A stretch of DNA of 64,000 bases from CAZUNO01 sp964621445 [NCBI: Candidatus Hadarchaeota archaeon] (GTDB lineage: Archaea > CAYQAE01 > CAYVLA01): NCBI GenBank assembly GCA_964621445.1, contig CAZUNO010000007.1, forward strand, positions 1-64,000, written 5' to 3'. The notes beneath the pieces were generated by a model that was given only the letters and a program-made list of their open reading frames with translations, ran no database searches and was not told where the DNA came from. Numbering within the stretch: the stretch's first letter is position 1; every line of letters begins with the position of its first letter. A program made the position numbers and the translations under genes. Positions 16,762 through 25,791 of this stretch are shown in pieces.

Positions 16762-17847
16762 TCATCGGGTGGTCTGGATTTCCCTGACGAGCTGGTAAAG
16801 CTCCCGGGCCTGCTCGTCCTTCTTGAAGTGTTCACGTATCGGGGATACTAGCTCGTCGATCACTGCAGCCACGGCGTTCTTGAGGTCCAGAGGGTGTATT
16901 TCCCCCCCACGGTACAGGTCCTCCAATTCCTGGTAGCTCTGTATCTCCAGGTTGCCCCCGTACTTTGCAGGCCTAGTTATCTGAAGGTTATCCCTTTCCC
17001 TGAAGATTATGTGTTTCGAGTAATCCATGATCGGGTTTTTCTCAACCTCCTTGGGGGGGCAGTAGGCCGACTTTATCTTCTCATTGATGGTCTCCGGCTC
17101 GTCATGGACATATATGCTGGACTGGGGAACCGACTTGCTCATCTTGGAGCTGATGGAGAGGTCCATGTTCTCATCCGACTCAAATCCCTCGGGGGTCTTG
17201 ACTCCCTGTAGCCCCATGAGCATGTGGTGGTGTACAGCCACCGGTTTCCAGAGGCCTATCTTGGGTCCAACCTCCCTGGCCAGCATGTTTGCCCTCCTTT
17301 GGTCTATGCCCAGCTGGCAGATATCGCATTCCAGCTGAAAGATGTCGGAAACCTGCATGGCGGGGTAGAAGTACTGGGCGACATCCTGCATCTCGCCCTT
17401 CCTGCGTCCCATTATGGTTAGACATCTCTGCATGCGGTTCACGGTGGTGTTCTTGGCTATGAGAATAACCCTTTTCCAGTATTCAGCATCCATGTTCTCG
17501 CTGGCCCAGAGGAACTCCACCTGCTCGGTGGGGACTCCCGCTGCCTTCCATACCTCAATGAAGTACTCGCCCACCTTCCTGATCTTGCTAAGATCGCTCT
17601 CCATCTTGTTATTGATCCAGGCGAACCAGTCAGCCAGCCATAGTTTAAACTCGATTCCGGTCTTGAGCAGGTCCTTTAGATTGATGGAACGATAGAGGGC
17701 GAAGGGAATATGAGCCAGTCCTGAGGGCTCGAAACCGTCATAGGCTATGGGGTTTTCCTTGGTCTCGAAGAGCTCTCTCAGTTCCTCCTCGGTTATGATC
17801 TCCTCGGCGACACCCCTAACCAGGTCCATCTTGGTTTCTATGTCCAT
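16762..17847 (-). CDS. tyrS: Tyrosyl-tRNA synthetase, archaeal type
   Basis: 361 residues, class I synthetase charging tRNA-Tyr. The N-terminal Rossmann domain holds YDGFEPSGLAHI (the HIGH-equivalent motif), the C-terminal part SSKMSKS with the KMSKS loop. The tyrosine pocket region YPAMQVSDIFQLECDICQLGIDQRR is archaeal in type. Length matches the compact archaeal enzymes, which lack the bacterial S4 domain. Apparently monocistronic. Confidence 0.95.
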   Translation of the reverse strand: MDIETKMDLVRGVAEEIITEEELRELFETKENPIAYDGFEPSGLAHIPFALYRSINLKDLLKTGIEFKLWLADWFAWINNKMESDLSKIRKVGEYFIEVWKAAGVPTEQVEFLWASENMDAEYWKRVILIAKNTTVNRMQRCLTIMGRRKGEMQDVAQYFYPAMQVSDIFQLECDICQLGIDQRRANMLAREVGPKIGLWKPVAVHHHMLMGLQGVKTPEGFESDENMDLSISSKMSKSVPQSSIYVHDEPETINEKIKSAYCPPKEVEKNPIMDYSKHIIFRERDNLQITRPAKYGGNLEIQSYQELEDLYRGGEIHPLDLKNAVAAVIDELVSPIREHFKKDEQARELYQLVREIQTTR

Positions 17848-17889
17848 AGGGAGGCATCGGAGGTTGCCATGATTAGTGTTTCGTCCCCG

Positions 17890-18726
17890 TCAGCTGACCG
17901 CCTTTGGCCCGATGTAATCGGCGATGATCGGGAACCTACCGTGGCCGGTTTCCACGGTGACCAGCTGTATGATGCCCTTGTGGCCGAACATCTGTTGGGT
18001 GTTGAGGGTTACCTCCAGGTGTACCTTCTCATCAGGGTGTATGTCCTCCACCTCTATGATACCTACCGGTGACTCCAATACCGGCTGGCAACCGTCCATT
18101 CCACCGGGGGCATCCTCCGATCTGAAACAAAGGTATTGTGAAGGGAGCTGGTATCTTATCTCGCTAATGACCTCCTCTCTCATGAAGAAGAAGTCCCTGT
18201 ATCCACCATATATGGATACGCTACCCTGGGGGTCCACCTGGAAGGCATATATGGAGCGGGTGGTCGGTAGTTGGCTCTCCCCGGCGATGATGGCCATGGA
18301 ATCCGTGAAATCGATGAAGTAGAGCTTGGTTTCTCCCCCGGCCCGGGTTTTGATCACCTCATGGGTGCTGGCGTTCATCCTCCTGGAGAGAACCTCCATC
18401 TCCGCGCTCAATGCGGCCAGAACGGGAACGTTCTCCACCAGACCCTCGAGTGACCGGGCCTCGGTTTCGTTCCATGGTTGTGCGAGCTGTAGGTTCTCCA
18501 GTTTTTCCAGGAAATGGGTTTTTATTAGGATACGCGGCAGGTCCTGGGTGACCATGACGTCGAGTGAATAGGAAGGCGAGCCCGGTCTTCGACCCGGTAT
18601 ATTCTTGGGGGTCCTGTGCGATAGGAGACGCACCGGTTCCTCGTCCTCCACGTTGAAGATGATCACCGAGGTAATTGTGGTTATTATCAGTATAATGGCG
18701 ATGAATCCAGTCAAGGGTCGATCCAT
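17890..18726 (-). CDS. Hypothetical membrane-anchored extracellular protein
   Basis: 278 residues from ATG 18726. One N-terminal transmembrane segment (about 5-23, LTGFIAIILIITTITSVII) followed by a soluble domain of about 250 residues; no family recognised. The start codon shares one base with the stop of the upstream family gene (paralogue B, TGATG), so the two are translationally coupled and may act together on the cell surface. Cysteines occur near CFRSEDAPGGMDGCQP, possibly a disulfide. Confidence 0.65.
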   Translation of the reverse strand: MDRPLTGFIAIILIITTITSVIIFNVEDEEPVRLLSHRTPKNIPGRRPGSPSYSLDVMVTQDLPRILIKTHFLEKLENLQLAQPWNETEARSLEGLVENVPVLAALSAEMEVLSRRMNASTHEVIKTRAGGETKLYFIDFTDSMAIIAGESQLPTTRSIYAFQVDPQGSVSIYGGYRDFFFMREEVISEIRYQLPSQYLCFRSEDAPGGMDGCQPVLESPVGIIEVEDIHPDEKVHLEVTLNTQQMFGHKGIIQLVTVETGHGRFPIIADYIGPKAVS

Positions 18727-19917
18727 CAGTAGCGTCCTCCCCTGGTGACCTTGACCTCCCGGTATAACTGCCTTCTCACCATGAGGGTCCAGACGAGCAC
18801 CCCACAGATCAGGCCCGTCCCGGTTACCACTAGCCACTCGGTTAGAAATATCCAGTAAAGAGCTTCATCCCTGGCCCTCAAGGCCAGGTCGTAGGCCTCA
18901 TCCAGTAGTTCAAAGGCCTGGTCCGCCTTCTCCTTTGCGTTCTGTAGATCAAGGTCAACGAACTCCTCCCTGGCTTCATCCGCTATTTCCCGGGCCTTGG
19001 CCAGTTGATCATCGACACGGTCGGTCTTGGCATCGAATCTGGCGATGAAATCCAGCAGGTGGATTACCGTCTGTCTCTGATCGTATATATCCCTGAACCG
19101 GGAACGGGTTTGATAGAGTAGATTTACGTCCGAGGGCGGCTCGAGTCCGGCCAGGAAATACACCATATTGGAGACGAAATCCGGATAGTGCTTCCATCGC
19201 ATGAACTCCTTGCCGGCCGATCCCCCGCGGAAACCAGGGGCCGAGGCGAAGAATCGCCCTTCCCCCACGTCCCACCAGACCCATCCGGGGTCCTCCCCTC
19301 CGCCCCCAGATCCCAGTCTCACCACCTTGGAGAGCATCTCGGCTCCCTGCTTCAATTCAACCGCATTGTAGCCGCCAAAAACATCGTGTTGTTCGTATCC
19401 CTCCCAGGGGACGCTTCTCATCAGTGTATTTTCCCGTTTCTTATCCTCGAGAACGACGTTCCTTCCCTCGTCGAGATACTCGCTTCTGCATTTGACCGGC
19501 AGGACCTCTGAAAGAACTGTATTGTCCCATGACCCGAATCCAGCATAACCGCCGAAGGACTCGAAACCGCCTGCCATGAATAGACGAAGCCCATCCTCCT
19601 TGCAGCCCTCAGTCATCCATTGGATGTTCTGTGACGGAAACGAGGAGTATGTGGTGTCGTCAAGGCCGATCATATCGTATTCATTGGTCATCCTATGGCG
19701 ATTTCTAGGCAGGTATATACGCATTGATCTCTTAACCTTGGAGCTCTCAATGCCGTACAGGTTTCCATGAATGGGAAGGGTCGAAACAAGCGGATCATAC
19801 CTCAGGACCTGGTAAGGACCGGCCGCTGCTGGCATGCCTATGTATATCAGGCGGGGAGGCGGTGGCGGTTGCTAGAAATAGGAATATGGAGAGGACGAGG
19901 ACCAACTTCCGGGTCAT
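18726..19917 (-). pseudogene. GATase1-like membrane-anchored protein, paralogue B, with a frameshift behind the signal peptide
   Basis: The main open frame gives 369 residues from MPAAAGPYQVLRYDP, which lacks the signal peptide and first strand of the family. Reading upstream in another frame from ATG 19917 gives MTRKLVLVLSIFLFLATATA, a perfect signal peptide, while the missing family strand (RLIYIG) directly precedes MPAAAG in the main frame. The frames meet in a run of four C (19853-19856, minus strand); one C fewer would join them. The rest is intact: MRIYLPR, AGGFESFGG, SWDNTVLSEVLPV, coiled coil, TM helix, and VRRQLYREVKVTR. Either a true frameshift mutation or an assembly/sequencing error. 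Confidence 0.75.
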
Positions 19918-19940
19918 CCTGTATTATTGAGCTCTTTTTC

Positions 19941-19950
19941 CATATAAATT
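19941..19950 (-). promoter_or_regulatory. TATA box of paralogue B
   Basis: AATTTATATG on the minus strand, 24-33 bp upstream of the ATG at 19917, supports that ATG as a leaderless start and therefore the hidden signal peptide. It overlaps the stop of the upstream gene. Confidence 0.6.
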
Positions 19951-20599
19951 AGGCGGCCATACGACGGAATACCTCCCTGAGCAGGCCCTCCTCGGCTTCC
20001 CCCGAGCCCAGTTCATCGATGAGCTCCTCTTTCAATTTGCTGGCAAGCACATCGGTTATGACCTCATAGTAAAGGGGGTCCGTTTCGATCTTCGTGACCC
20101 TGGTTATGGGAACTGAAACCGCGGTGTACGCCCCACCACCCAGGCTGGTTGCGTCGGGAATGGACTTCATGAACTGGTCCTGCTTTTCCTGTGGCAAGGA
20201 TTCCCTTTCATCCTTAGGTAGAATCAGCTCGTGGTTTAAACTGGCCACCACCTCCCTTATTTTCAGTTTGGCGTTGACAAGAAAGTCAAGTACATCCCCC
20301 ATCCTATTCCCGTCACCATCCAGTAGCCACCCCTGGTTGGACAGCGGAAAGCTATTTCCCGGCGGTTCATCGAGAAAGACGTCGCGTACCTTTAACGAAT
20401 TCCCCTGTATGGAAGCGGCTCTAGGATCCAGAAATCTGGTCTTGGCCAGGAAAAACCATCCAACCTTGGCCTTGAAGGAGCAAATCCTGGGAGGGGATGG
20501 ACATAGCAGGACATCCTCAATCTTAATTCGACCGGAAACCTCAGCCTCAGTCAGCGCCCTTGCAGAAAATACACCGTTCTCCTCCGGCATTTGCCACAT
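19949..20599 (-). CDS. Hypothetical cytoplasmic protein
   Basis: 216 residues from ATG 20599 (MWQMPEENGVFSARALT). No signal peptide or membrane segment and no family I can name; the C-terminal half is helical and acidic (VLASKLKEELIDELGSGEAEEG). The frame is open to 20683 (28 residues more), but that start would be 7 bp from the divergent gene's start; starting at 20599 puts the TATA-like box at 20619-20627 at the normal distance. Confidence 0.55.
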   Translation of the reverse strand: MWQMPEENGVFSARALTEAEVSGRIKIEDVLLCPSPPRICSFKAKVGWFFLAKTRFLDPRAASIQGNSLKVRDVFLDEPPGNSFPLSNQGWLLDGDGNRMGDVLDFLVNAKLKIREVVASLNHELILPKDERESLPQEKQDQFMKSIPDATSLGGGAYTAVSVPITRVTKIETDPLYYEVITDVLASKLKEELIDELGSGEAEEGLLREVFRRMAA

Positions 20600-20690
20600 C
20601 CCGATTGGGATAGTTTCGCTATATGCAGGAAAAATCTTTCCGCTAGACCAGGAAGCTTTTAAGAGGTTCGAGTAGGATTTCATACTAGGA
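20600..20690. promoter_or_regulatory. Divergent promoter region with two TATA-like boxes
   Basis: The box CTATATGCA (20619-20627) is 20-28 bp from the minus-strand ATG at 20599. The box CTTTTAAG (20656-20663) is 28-35 bp from the plus-strand ATG at 20691. Both genes would be nearly leaderless. Confidence 0.5.
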
Positions 20691-20921
20691 ATGTCGCTTG
20701 ATGAACCCTGCCCCAAGTGTGGGGCGAGTATGGAGCAAACAGAACAGGAAATGGTGCTCGAGGATAAAATAATCAGGATAATTATCACTTCTGAATGCGT
20801 GGAATGCGAGACCACCGTCCAGTACAGAACTGAGGTTGATCGCGAGAAAGCCTCCTGGGTCAAGAAAACGGTCTACAGCGGTGAATCTTTGGACTTCGTC
20901 GACCAGGAAGGTGGGAGTTAG
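20691..20921 (+). CDS. Small zinc-ribbon-like protein
   Basis: 76 residues. Two cysteine pairs, CPKCGAS near residue 7 and CVECET near 38, can bind one zinc between two strands, as in a zinc ribbon. The C-terminal half lacks further motifs. No ribosome site is seen, in agreement with a leaderless mRNA. Function unknown. Confidence 0.6.
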   Translation: MSLDEPCPKCGASMEQTEQEMVLEDKIIRIIITSECVECETTVQYRTEVDREKASWVKKTVYSGESLDFVDQEGGS

Positions 20922-21028
20922 CCGGGGAGCGCGATCAGAGAGTATCTTGGACATCCTTCAGGATAGAATTTTTCCAGTTAATATTTCCGGGAGCTTCTCG
21001 AGGTCGGTGATGGGAACTGCAAATCAGG

Positions 21029-22282
21029 TTGTGGCGTGAAAATCTAGGCACTGGGAATACTAAATTTGATTATTTTGGCTGCGGGTTTATCGCGGTCCTA
21101 TTGGTATGCACGATACCAGCCTGGGCCGGCGCCAGAATTGGCCCCAATGATAGAATCAGGGTTCTATGTTTCGGGGATATAATTGACCAGTACGGGGGAT
21201 ACAACAGCTTCACCGTAATTCAGGAGGACCCGGCCATAGAGGCCTCGTTTATACCATCGAGACCCGACTACCTAGGAGGGCGCGAGGACGCTCTTAGGAA
21301 TATGAGGATGTACATGCCGAGAACACGGGAGATACTGGAAAGCAACCATGACATCCTGCTGTTTAGCGATGCCGATAGCTCGGTATTTAGACCCGAGTGG
21401 ATATTCTGGATCGAGAAATCAGTTACGGAAGGAGGCCTGGGAATGCTATGGCTGGGCCTGATAGCGGATTTAAGGTTTGAGTCCTGGGAAGAAACCACGC
21501 TGGCCGTTATACTTCCGGTTCAACCGCTTAGGGACAGGATGGGCGCCTACACCGTTTCAGGTAGCTGGCGGTTGACGGAGATCGACACCGAGGAGGAGCT
21601 GATGCAGAGCCTTCCCTGGATGGAGTCCATGCCCTTGGCAAACCTAATTCTTCAAAAAGCAAGGGAGGGAGCCAGAGTCTTTGCCAGGGTAAGAGATGAT
21701 TTTACCTCGGGGCAGCCCTCGGGCTATCCCCTCATGGCATTTTGGGATATTTAAAAGGGATGTGTTTTGACCTTTTCAAGCAAGTTCCCCAACGGGGTCA
21801 TCCCCTGGGTGAGAAATTGGGATTTCTTCCCTCAGGCCATGATGTACATGGTGTATAGGGTTGCGGAAAAGGAGATCCCGAGTGACCCTCATGCCTTCCT
21901 ACGGGTAATGAACGGGTTTATGGAATTCAAGGAGAGAAATTCGATGCTGTTTTCCCTGCTGTCCTGGGTGGAAAAATTTGGAGGAAACACAGCTCTTCTT
22001 CAGAGTCAAATTGGGGAGCTAGATGAGGTTAGGCTGGAGGCCTATGATGCCTATTTGACGGCAGATCTCGATGAAGCCATCGAGGTCTTGGAAAGGGGAA
22101 GATCCCAGCAGATATACATCAGGGACGCGGCCATGAGGGCAAAGGACAAGGCTCTCATCTGGGTCTATATGATCGAATGGTTCTCCCTCATCTCTACCCT
22201 TATGATATCCGGTTACATTCTGTGGACCTTGATGGTCAAGAGGAGGATGTATAGGGAGGCCGGCGTTACCAGGTGGAACTGA
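21029..22282 (+). pseudogene. GATase1-like membrane-anchored protein, paralogue C, with an in-frame TAA
   Basis: One reading frame with a single TAA at 21752-21754. The first half (241 residues) has a signal peptide ending in PAWA, RIRVLCFGDI, MRMYMPR, the WEETTLAVILPV segment, and stops at FWDI. The second half resumes in the same frame with KGCVLTFSS and continues through the coiled coil, TM helix and KRRMYREAGVTR. Aligned with paralogue A (IYWEYGEGASLA) the TAA stands where the family has glycine. So it is a nonsense mutation, or a stop that is read through. Start TTG at 21029 is the only one giving the signal peptide. Confidence 0.78.
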
Positions 22283-22417
22283 ATTTGGAGTTTGTTAGAT
22301 GCCCTACCCGAGAGAATGCTCGACCAGATGACATTCCACATTTCGAAAGGATTGCTGAATTAACTGCGAAAGCTTAAGAACCGGGATTACATACAATTTG
22401 GGAGGAGGAGAAATTCC

Positions 22418-22888
22418 TTGGAAATAGAGATGCTGGTGAATTACGCACTGATTGCCGCCGCCGTGGTTTTCATCCTTGTCGTCGCCTACAGAATCATTGC
22501 CTCATTTGCTGGAGGGAGAAGAACTTTCAAGGAGGAGGTACGTCCAACCCCTCAGCGTATCCCCCGGGAAAGAGTCAGTCCGGAGTCAACACCCAAGCCT
22601 CCCGAGGCAAAGATCGATGTCTCTGATCTTTTTTCTTCCGTAGATGACCGCCAAAGGGAATCAATTATGGAGTCAGCGGATAAGATGGTTGACTATTCAC
22701 TAGCCCATGGCGATGGTACGAGAATTAGACCGGAGTCCCTGAGGGCAATGGCCAAGGAATTTGGCCTATTGGAGGCAGTTCTAGACGATATCTCAAGGCG
22801 GGAAGGATGGGAAGGGATCTCTGAAAAACAGCGCCGGGAGATACTTAGGGAGGCATTTCGTCTGGTCGTATCAGCCAAGGATAAGTGA
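22418..22888 (+). CDS. Hypothetical protein with N-terminal membrane anchor
   Basis: 156 residues. A hydrophobic helix (about 6-29, VNYALIAAAVVFILVVAYRII) is followed by a basic, proline-rich linker and a helical, charged C-terminal domain that should lie in the cytoplasm. TTG start with GGGAGGAGG 10 nt upstream. The C-terminal region could be a four-helix domain similar in size to EF-hand-less or DUF-type helical repeats; I cannot name it. Confidence 0.6.
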   Translation: MEIEMLVNYALIAAAVVFILVVAYRIIASFAGGRRTFKEEVRPTPQRIPRERVSPESTPKPPEAKIDVSDLFSSVDDRQRESIMESADKMVDYSLAHGDGTRIRPESLRAMAKEFGLLEAVLDDISRREGWEGISEKQRREILREAFRLVVSAKDK

Positions 22889-22923
22889 TCCACTTTTTTT
22901 TAATTAGGTATCACATTTAAATA

Positions 22924-23985
22924 ATGGATAAACCATCCATCACTATGAACGCTGGTTTCCGTGATCTTTCGGTCATACTCATACTGCTAATGGCCATACC
23001 CCTGGCTACATCCGTGGAGTCTCCTTTTTCCGTTAGTGAATCACAGCTAATGGATGCTGTTGATTTTATTTTGAGTAACCAGAATGATGATGGTGGTTTT
23101 GGGCCGGATTCGAGTAGCTTGTCCTCTACCAGGTTGGCCGTGGAGGTTTTGTCCGCGGTTGGTCTGGATCCATTGGATTACGAGAATGGAGGATTGGGTG
23201 TTGATGACTACTTGCTTTCGGTTTCGGATGATGTCCATGCTGGTGTTTCTGGTAGTAATCCCTTGACTGAACGGGTGAACATGGTTTTGGCTCTTTCTGC
23301 ATGTGGTTTGAATGCAAGTGATTTCGGGGGTCATGATCATTTTTCCGCTCTGGCCGGGGAGCAAAATTCTTCGACCGGGTGCTTCGGTGGCGGGGCTTCT
23401 GATACCGCTTACTCTATAATTGCCCTTAGAGCCGGGGGTCTGGATGAGGAGGATTCCCGTCTCCAGTATGCTCTTGATTGTCTGTTGTCGCTGCAGTTGG
23501 ATGACGGGAGTTTTGAGTATTCTAGTGGCATGGGGGGAGATTCCAATACCTTGTCCCTTTCAATTATGGCTATGTCGGCGATGGGTTATGGAGCAGAGGA
23601 GCTGGATGATGGCCTGGAGGCGCTTGGATCTTTCCAAAATACGACAAATGGCGGTTTCTTCTTCCAGTCAACCTGGGGGACGGATCCCGATGTGAGTTCT
23701 ACGGCGTTTTGTGTTAATGCTATTCTAGCCGAGGATGGAGATCCAACGGCCGGTGCCTGGGCCAGTGGTGAGGATAACCCGGTCAACTACTTGGTTGGCA
23801 TGCAGAACAAGGATACGGGGGAATTCATGGACCCGTGGAGCACCTATAGGCCGACATGTCTTGCCGTGTCATCGCTTTCGGGTAAACCGGTGCCGGGACT
23901 CCATCTCGTCGGGGAGGTTTTTGTTTTTCCCGCGCTTGTTGGCATTATAGTTCTGTTGGGGAGATTGAATGGGGGACAAGGGTAA
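22924..23985 (+). CDS. Secreted alpha/alpha-barrel (prenyltransferase-like/transcobalamin N-domain-like) protein
   Basis: 353 residues. Signal peptide about 10-30 (FRDLSVILILLMAIPLATS), then repeated helical pairs with QxDDGGFG-type turns (NQNDDGGFGPDS, LQLDDGSFEYSS, FQNTTNGGFFFQS, MQNKDTGEFMDPW). These are the repeats of terpene-cyclase/prenyltransferase alpha6-alpha6 barrels, also seen in the N-terminal domain of intrinsic factor and transcobalamin. A C-terminal hydrophobic segment (about 330-345) anchors it. The stop overlaps the following DUF4430 gene by 17 bp. Catalysis is unlikely; ligand binding at the cell surface is more plausible. Its codons are strikingly T- and G-rich compared with neighbours. 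Confidence 0.8.
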   Translation: MDKPSITMNAGFRDLSVILILLMAIPLATSVESPFSVSESQLMDAVDFILSNQNDDGGFGPDSSSLSSTRLAVEVLSAVGLDPLDYENGGLGVDDYLLSVSDDVHAGVSGSNPLTERVNMVLALSACGLNASDFGGHDHFSALAGEQNSSTGCFGGGASDTAYSIIALRAGGLDEEDSRLQYALDCLLSLQLDDGSFEYSSGMGGDSNTLSLSIMAMSAMGYGAEELDDGLEALGSFQNTTNGGFFFQSTWGTDPDVSSTAFCVNAILAEDGDPTAGAWASGEDNPVNYLVGMQNKDTGEFMDPWSTYRPTCLAVSSLSGKPVPGLHLVGEVFVFPALVGIIVLLGRLNGGQG

Positions 23986-24895
23986 GGCCATACTGGTAGC
24001 CTCTATTGTGGTCGGTTTCATACTCCTGGGACTGGTCATACCCCGTTTGCTGGGTCCCACTAGGGTCGGGAATATATCGTCGAATGTGACTCTGGTGGTC
24101 TCAGAGAATTTTGGACGCACGGTGATTGGAAAGTGGGAATTCGATCCGGGACGTGGAATGACGGTCATGGATATGTTGAGAAATGTGACCGAGGTTGAAA
24201 CCAGTTATGGAGGTTTATTCCTTCATGGCATGTTTGGCCTGACTTCCAAACCCCAAAAACAGACGGACTGGCTCTATTATTGCAATGGGGTTTACATGAA
24301 AAAGGGGCTTGCATCCTATATCCCTGGACCGGGCGAGGTTGTTCAGGTTGACTACCATCACTGGGGAGGATTTTCATTCTCGCCCGGGTTCCTGAGTGGA
24401 TATCCGTCTAAACTGGTTTATGGGCTGGCAGGAGAAAGACGGAATACTACCATATTATGTTCGGAGGAAGTCGTGGGGCTGGGATCGGGGCTTGCCCGGA
24501 ACCTGGAGGATCTTCTGGGATACCGACCGGAGGTCTTTTCTGGACTGCAGGAGGATTTGAATGGTAATATAATTCTGCTTGCAACCACCTACAACTGCAC
24601 TCTTTTCCGGCGATTTCAAGAATGGAATCCTAACGCCATGTGGCCTTTTGTGGTCGAGGGAGGTAAGATACAGCTCCTCAACGCAACAAGCTCCCAGAGA
24701 TCGGAGCTGGAACAGGGTTGCGCGGTCCAGTGCATGGGTTTTCCAAACAAGGACCTGTGGATGGTGTTCCTGATCGGAACCAATGAAAGCTGGCTGAAGA
24801 AGGGGTTGGCTTCCTTGAACGAGGGTGATGGCGAAAAATACGCATGTGGATTTGCCGTCACTCCAGATGGGACAATCAATCTCCCGGTGATATGA
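23969..24895 (+). CDS. DUF4430-containing surface protein (transcobalamin C-domain-like)
   Basis: 308 residues with an N-terminal anchor (about 7-27, ILVASIVVGFILLGLVIP). Residues 50-130 fit DUF4430: MTVMDMLRNVTEVET, then GLFLHGMFGL, DWLYYCNGVYMKKG and GEVVQVDYHHWGG. This domain is the C-terminal cobalamin-contacting domain of transcobalamin and intrinsic factor. Residues 140-308 form a second, unrecognised domain with several cysteines. It lies between the alpha/alpha-barrel gene and ecfT with overlaps at both ends, so all are in one operon. Confidence 0.8.
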   Translation: MGDKGKAILVASIVVGFILLGLVIPRLLGPTRVGNISSNVTLVVSENFGRTVIGKWEFDPGRGMTVMDMLRNVTEVETSYGGLFLHGMFGLTSKPQKQTDWLYYCNGVYMKKGLASYIPGPGEVVQVDYHHWGGFSFSPGFLSGYPSKLVYGLAGERRNTTILCSEEVVGLGSGLARNLEDLLGYRPEVFSGLQEDLNGNIILLATTYNCTLFRRFQEWNPNAMWPFVVEGGKIQLLNATSSQRSELEQGCAVQCMGFPNKDLWMVFLIGTNESWLKKGLASLNEGDGEKYACGFAVTPDGTINLPVI

Positions 24896-25791
24896 TGTCA
24901 GGATTGACATACCGGGATATTAACTCCCCTGTTCATAGGATGGGCGCGGGACCAAAGATGGCCCTCTTGGGGTCGCTGGCCATATTCGGCCTGATATACT
25001 CCGATCTGATTTTTCTAAGCACCCTCATAGTGATCTGCCTGGTCATCACCAGGATCTCAGGTGTATGGGAAAATGTGGTATCCCTGCTGAGAGCATTCCT
25101 GTATTTCTCCGTTCTGGTTTTCATTATCAACCTGTTGGTCAATCAGCACGGATCGAACATACTCTTTGAAACATCGTTCAGATTCTATTTCTGGAATTTA
25201 ACGTTCCGAATTACCGGGGAATCGGCTACTGCCGCCTTGAGAATGGTTCTTCGTTTGTATTCCGTGATCCAGGCATTCCTCCTATTCTCGCTGACCACAA
25301 AGCCAGAGATTGTGTTAAATAAGATCTCCGAGATAAAGACGGCTGGCGGCCTTGGCGTGCTTTTGGCCCTTGCCTATAGATTCATACCTACTATTCTATC
25401 AGATGGTTCCGAGATCAAGGATTCCCTGAGGACAAGAGGCGTCAAGTTTGAACAAGGGGGCAGGTTTGAAAGGTTAAGGGCATATGCCTCCCTGGCGATC
25501 CCACTTGTCACCAACAGCTTGGATAGGAGCCTCCAACTGGCTGAAGCTATGGAGAGCCGGGGTTATGGGGGTGATCGGTCATCACTTCGGGTAGATCTAA
25601 TGGATGATGGCCGTGATTTGATGGCCAGCATCTTCTACCTGGTTAATTTTCTAATCTTCATTTCTCTATGGGCCTTGCTGGGGGTTGGTAGGGCAGAATT
25701 TGTCAGCCTGAGCTGGAAAGCCGCTTTTTCTCCCCTAATGATTTTCCTGTTTCTCGTTCCAATCCTGATTTGGAGGGGTCCGGATGATTGA
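24892..25791 (+). CDS. ecfT: ECF transporter T component (EcfT/CbiQ family)
   Basis: 299-residue integral membrane protein that couples the ATPase to the substrate-binding S component in energy-coupling-factor vitamin importers. Several N-terminal hydrophobic segments are followed by the C-terminal coupling helices with ALAYRFIPTIL and the AMESRGYGG motif (the Ala-Arg-Gly type contact with the ATPase groove). Start ATG 24892 overlaps the previous stop. Followed by the ATPase gene with an 8-bp overlap. Confidence 0.9.
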   Translation: MMSGLTYRDINSPVHRMGAGPKMALLGSLAIFGLIYSDLIFLSTLIVICLVITRISGVWENVVSLLRAFLYFSVLVFIINLLVNQHGSNILFETSFRFYFWNLTFRITGESATAALRMVLRLYSVIQAFLLFSLTTKPEIVLNKISEIKTAGGLGVLLALAYRFIPTILSDGSEIKDSLRTRGVKFEQGGRFERLRAYASLAIPLVTNSLDRSLQLAEAMESRGYGGDRSSLRVDLMDDGRDLMASIFYLVNFLIFISLWALLGVGRAEFVSLSWKAAFSPLMIFLFLVPILIWRGPDD

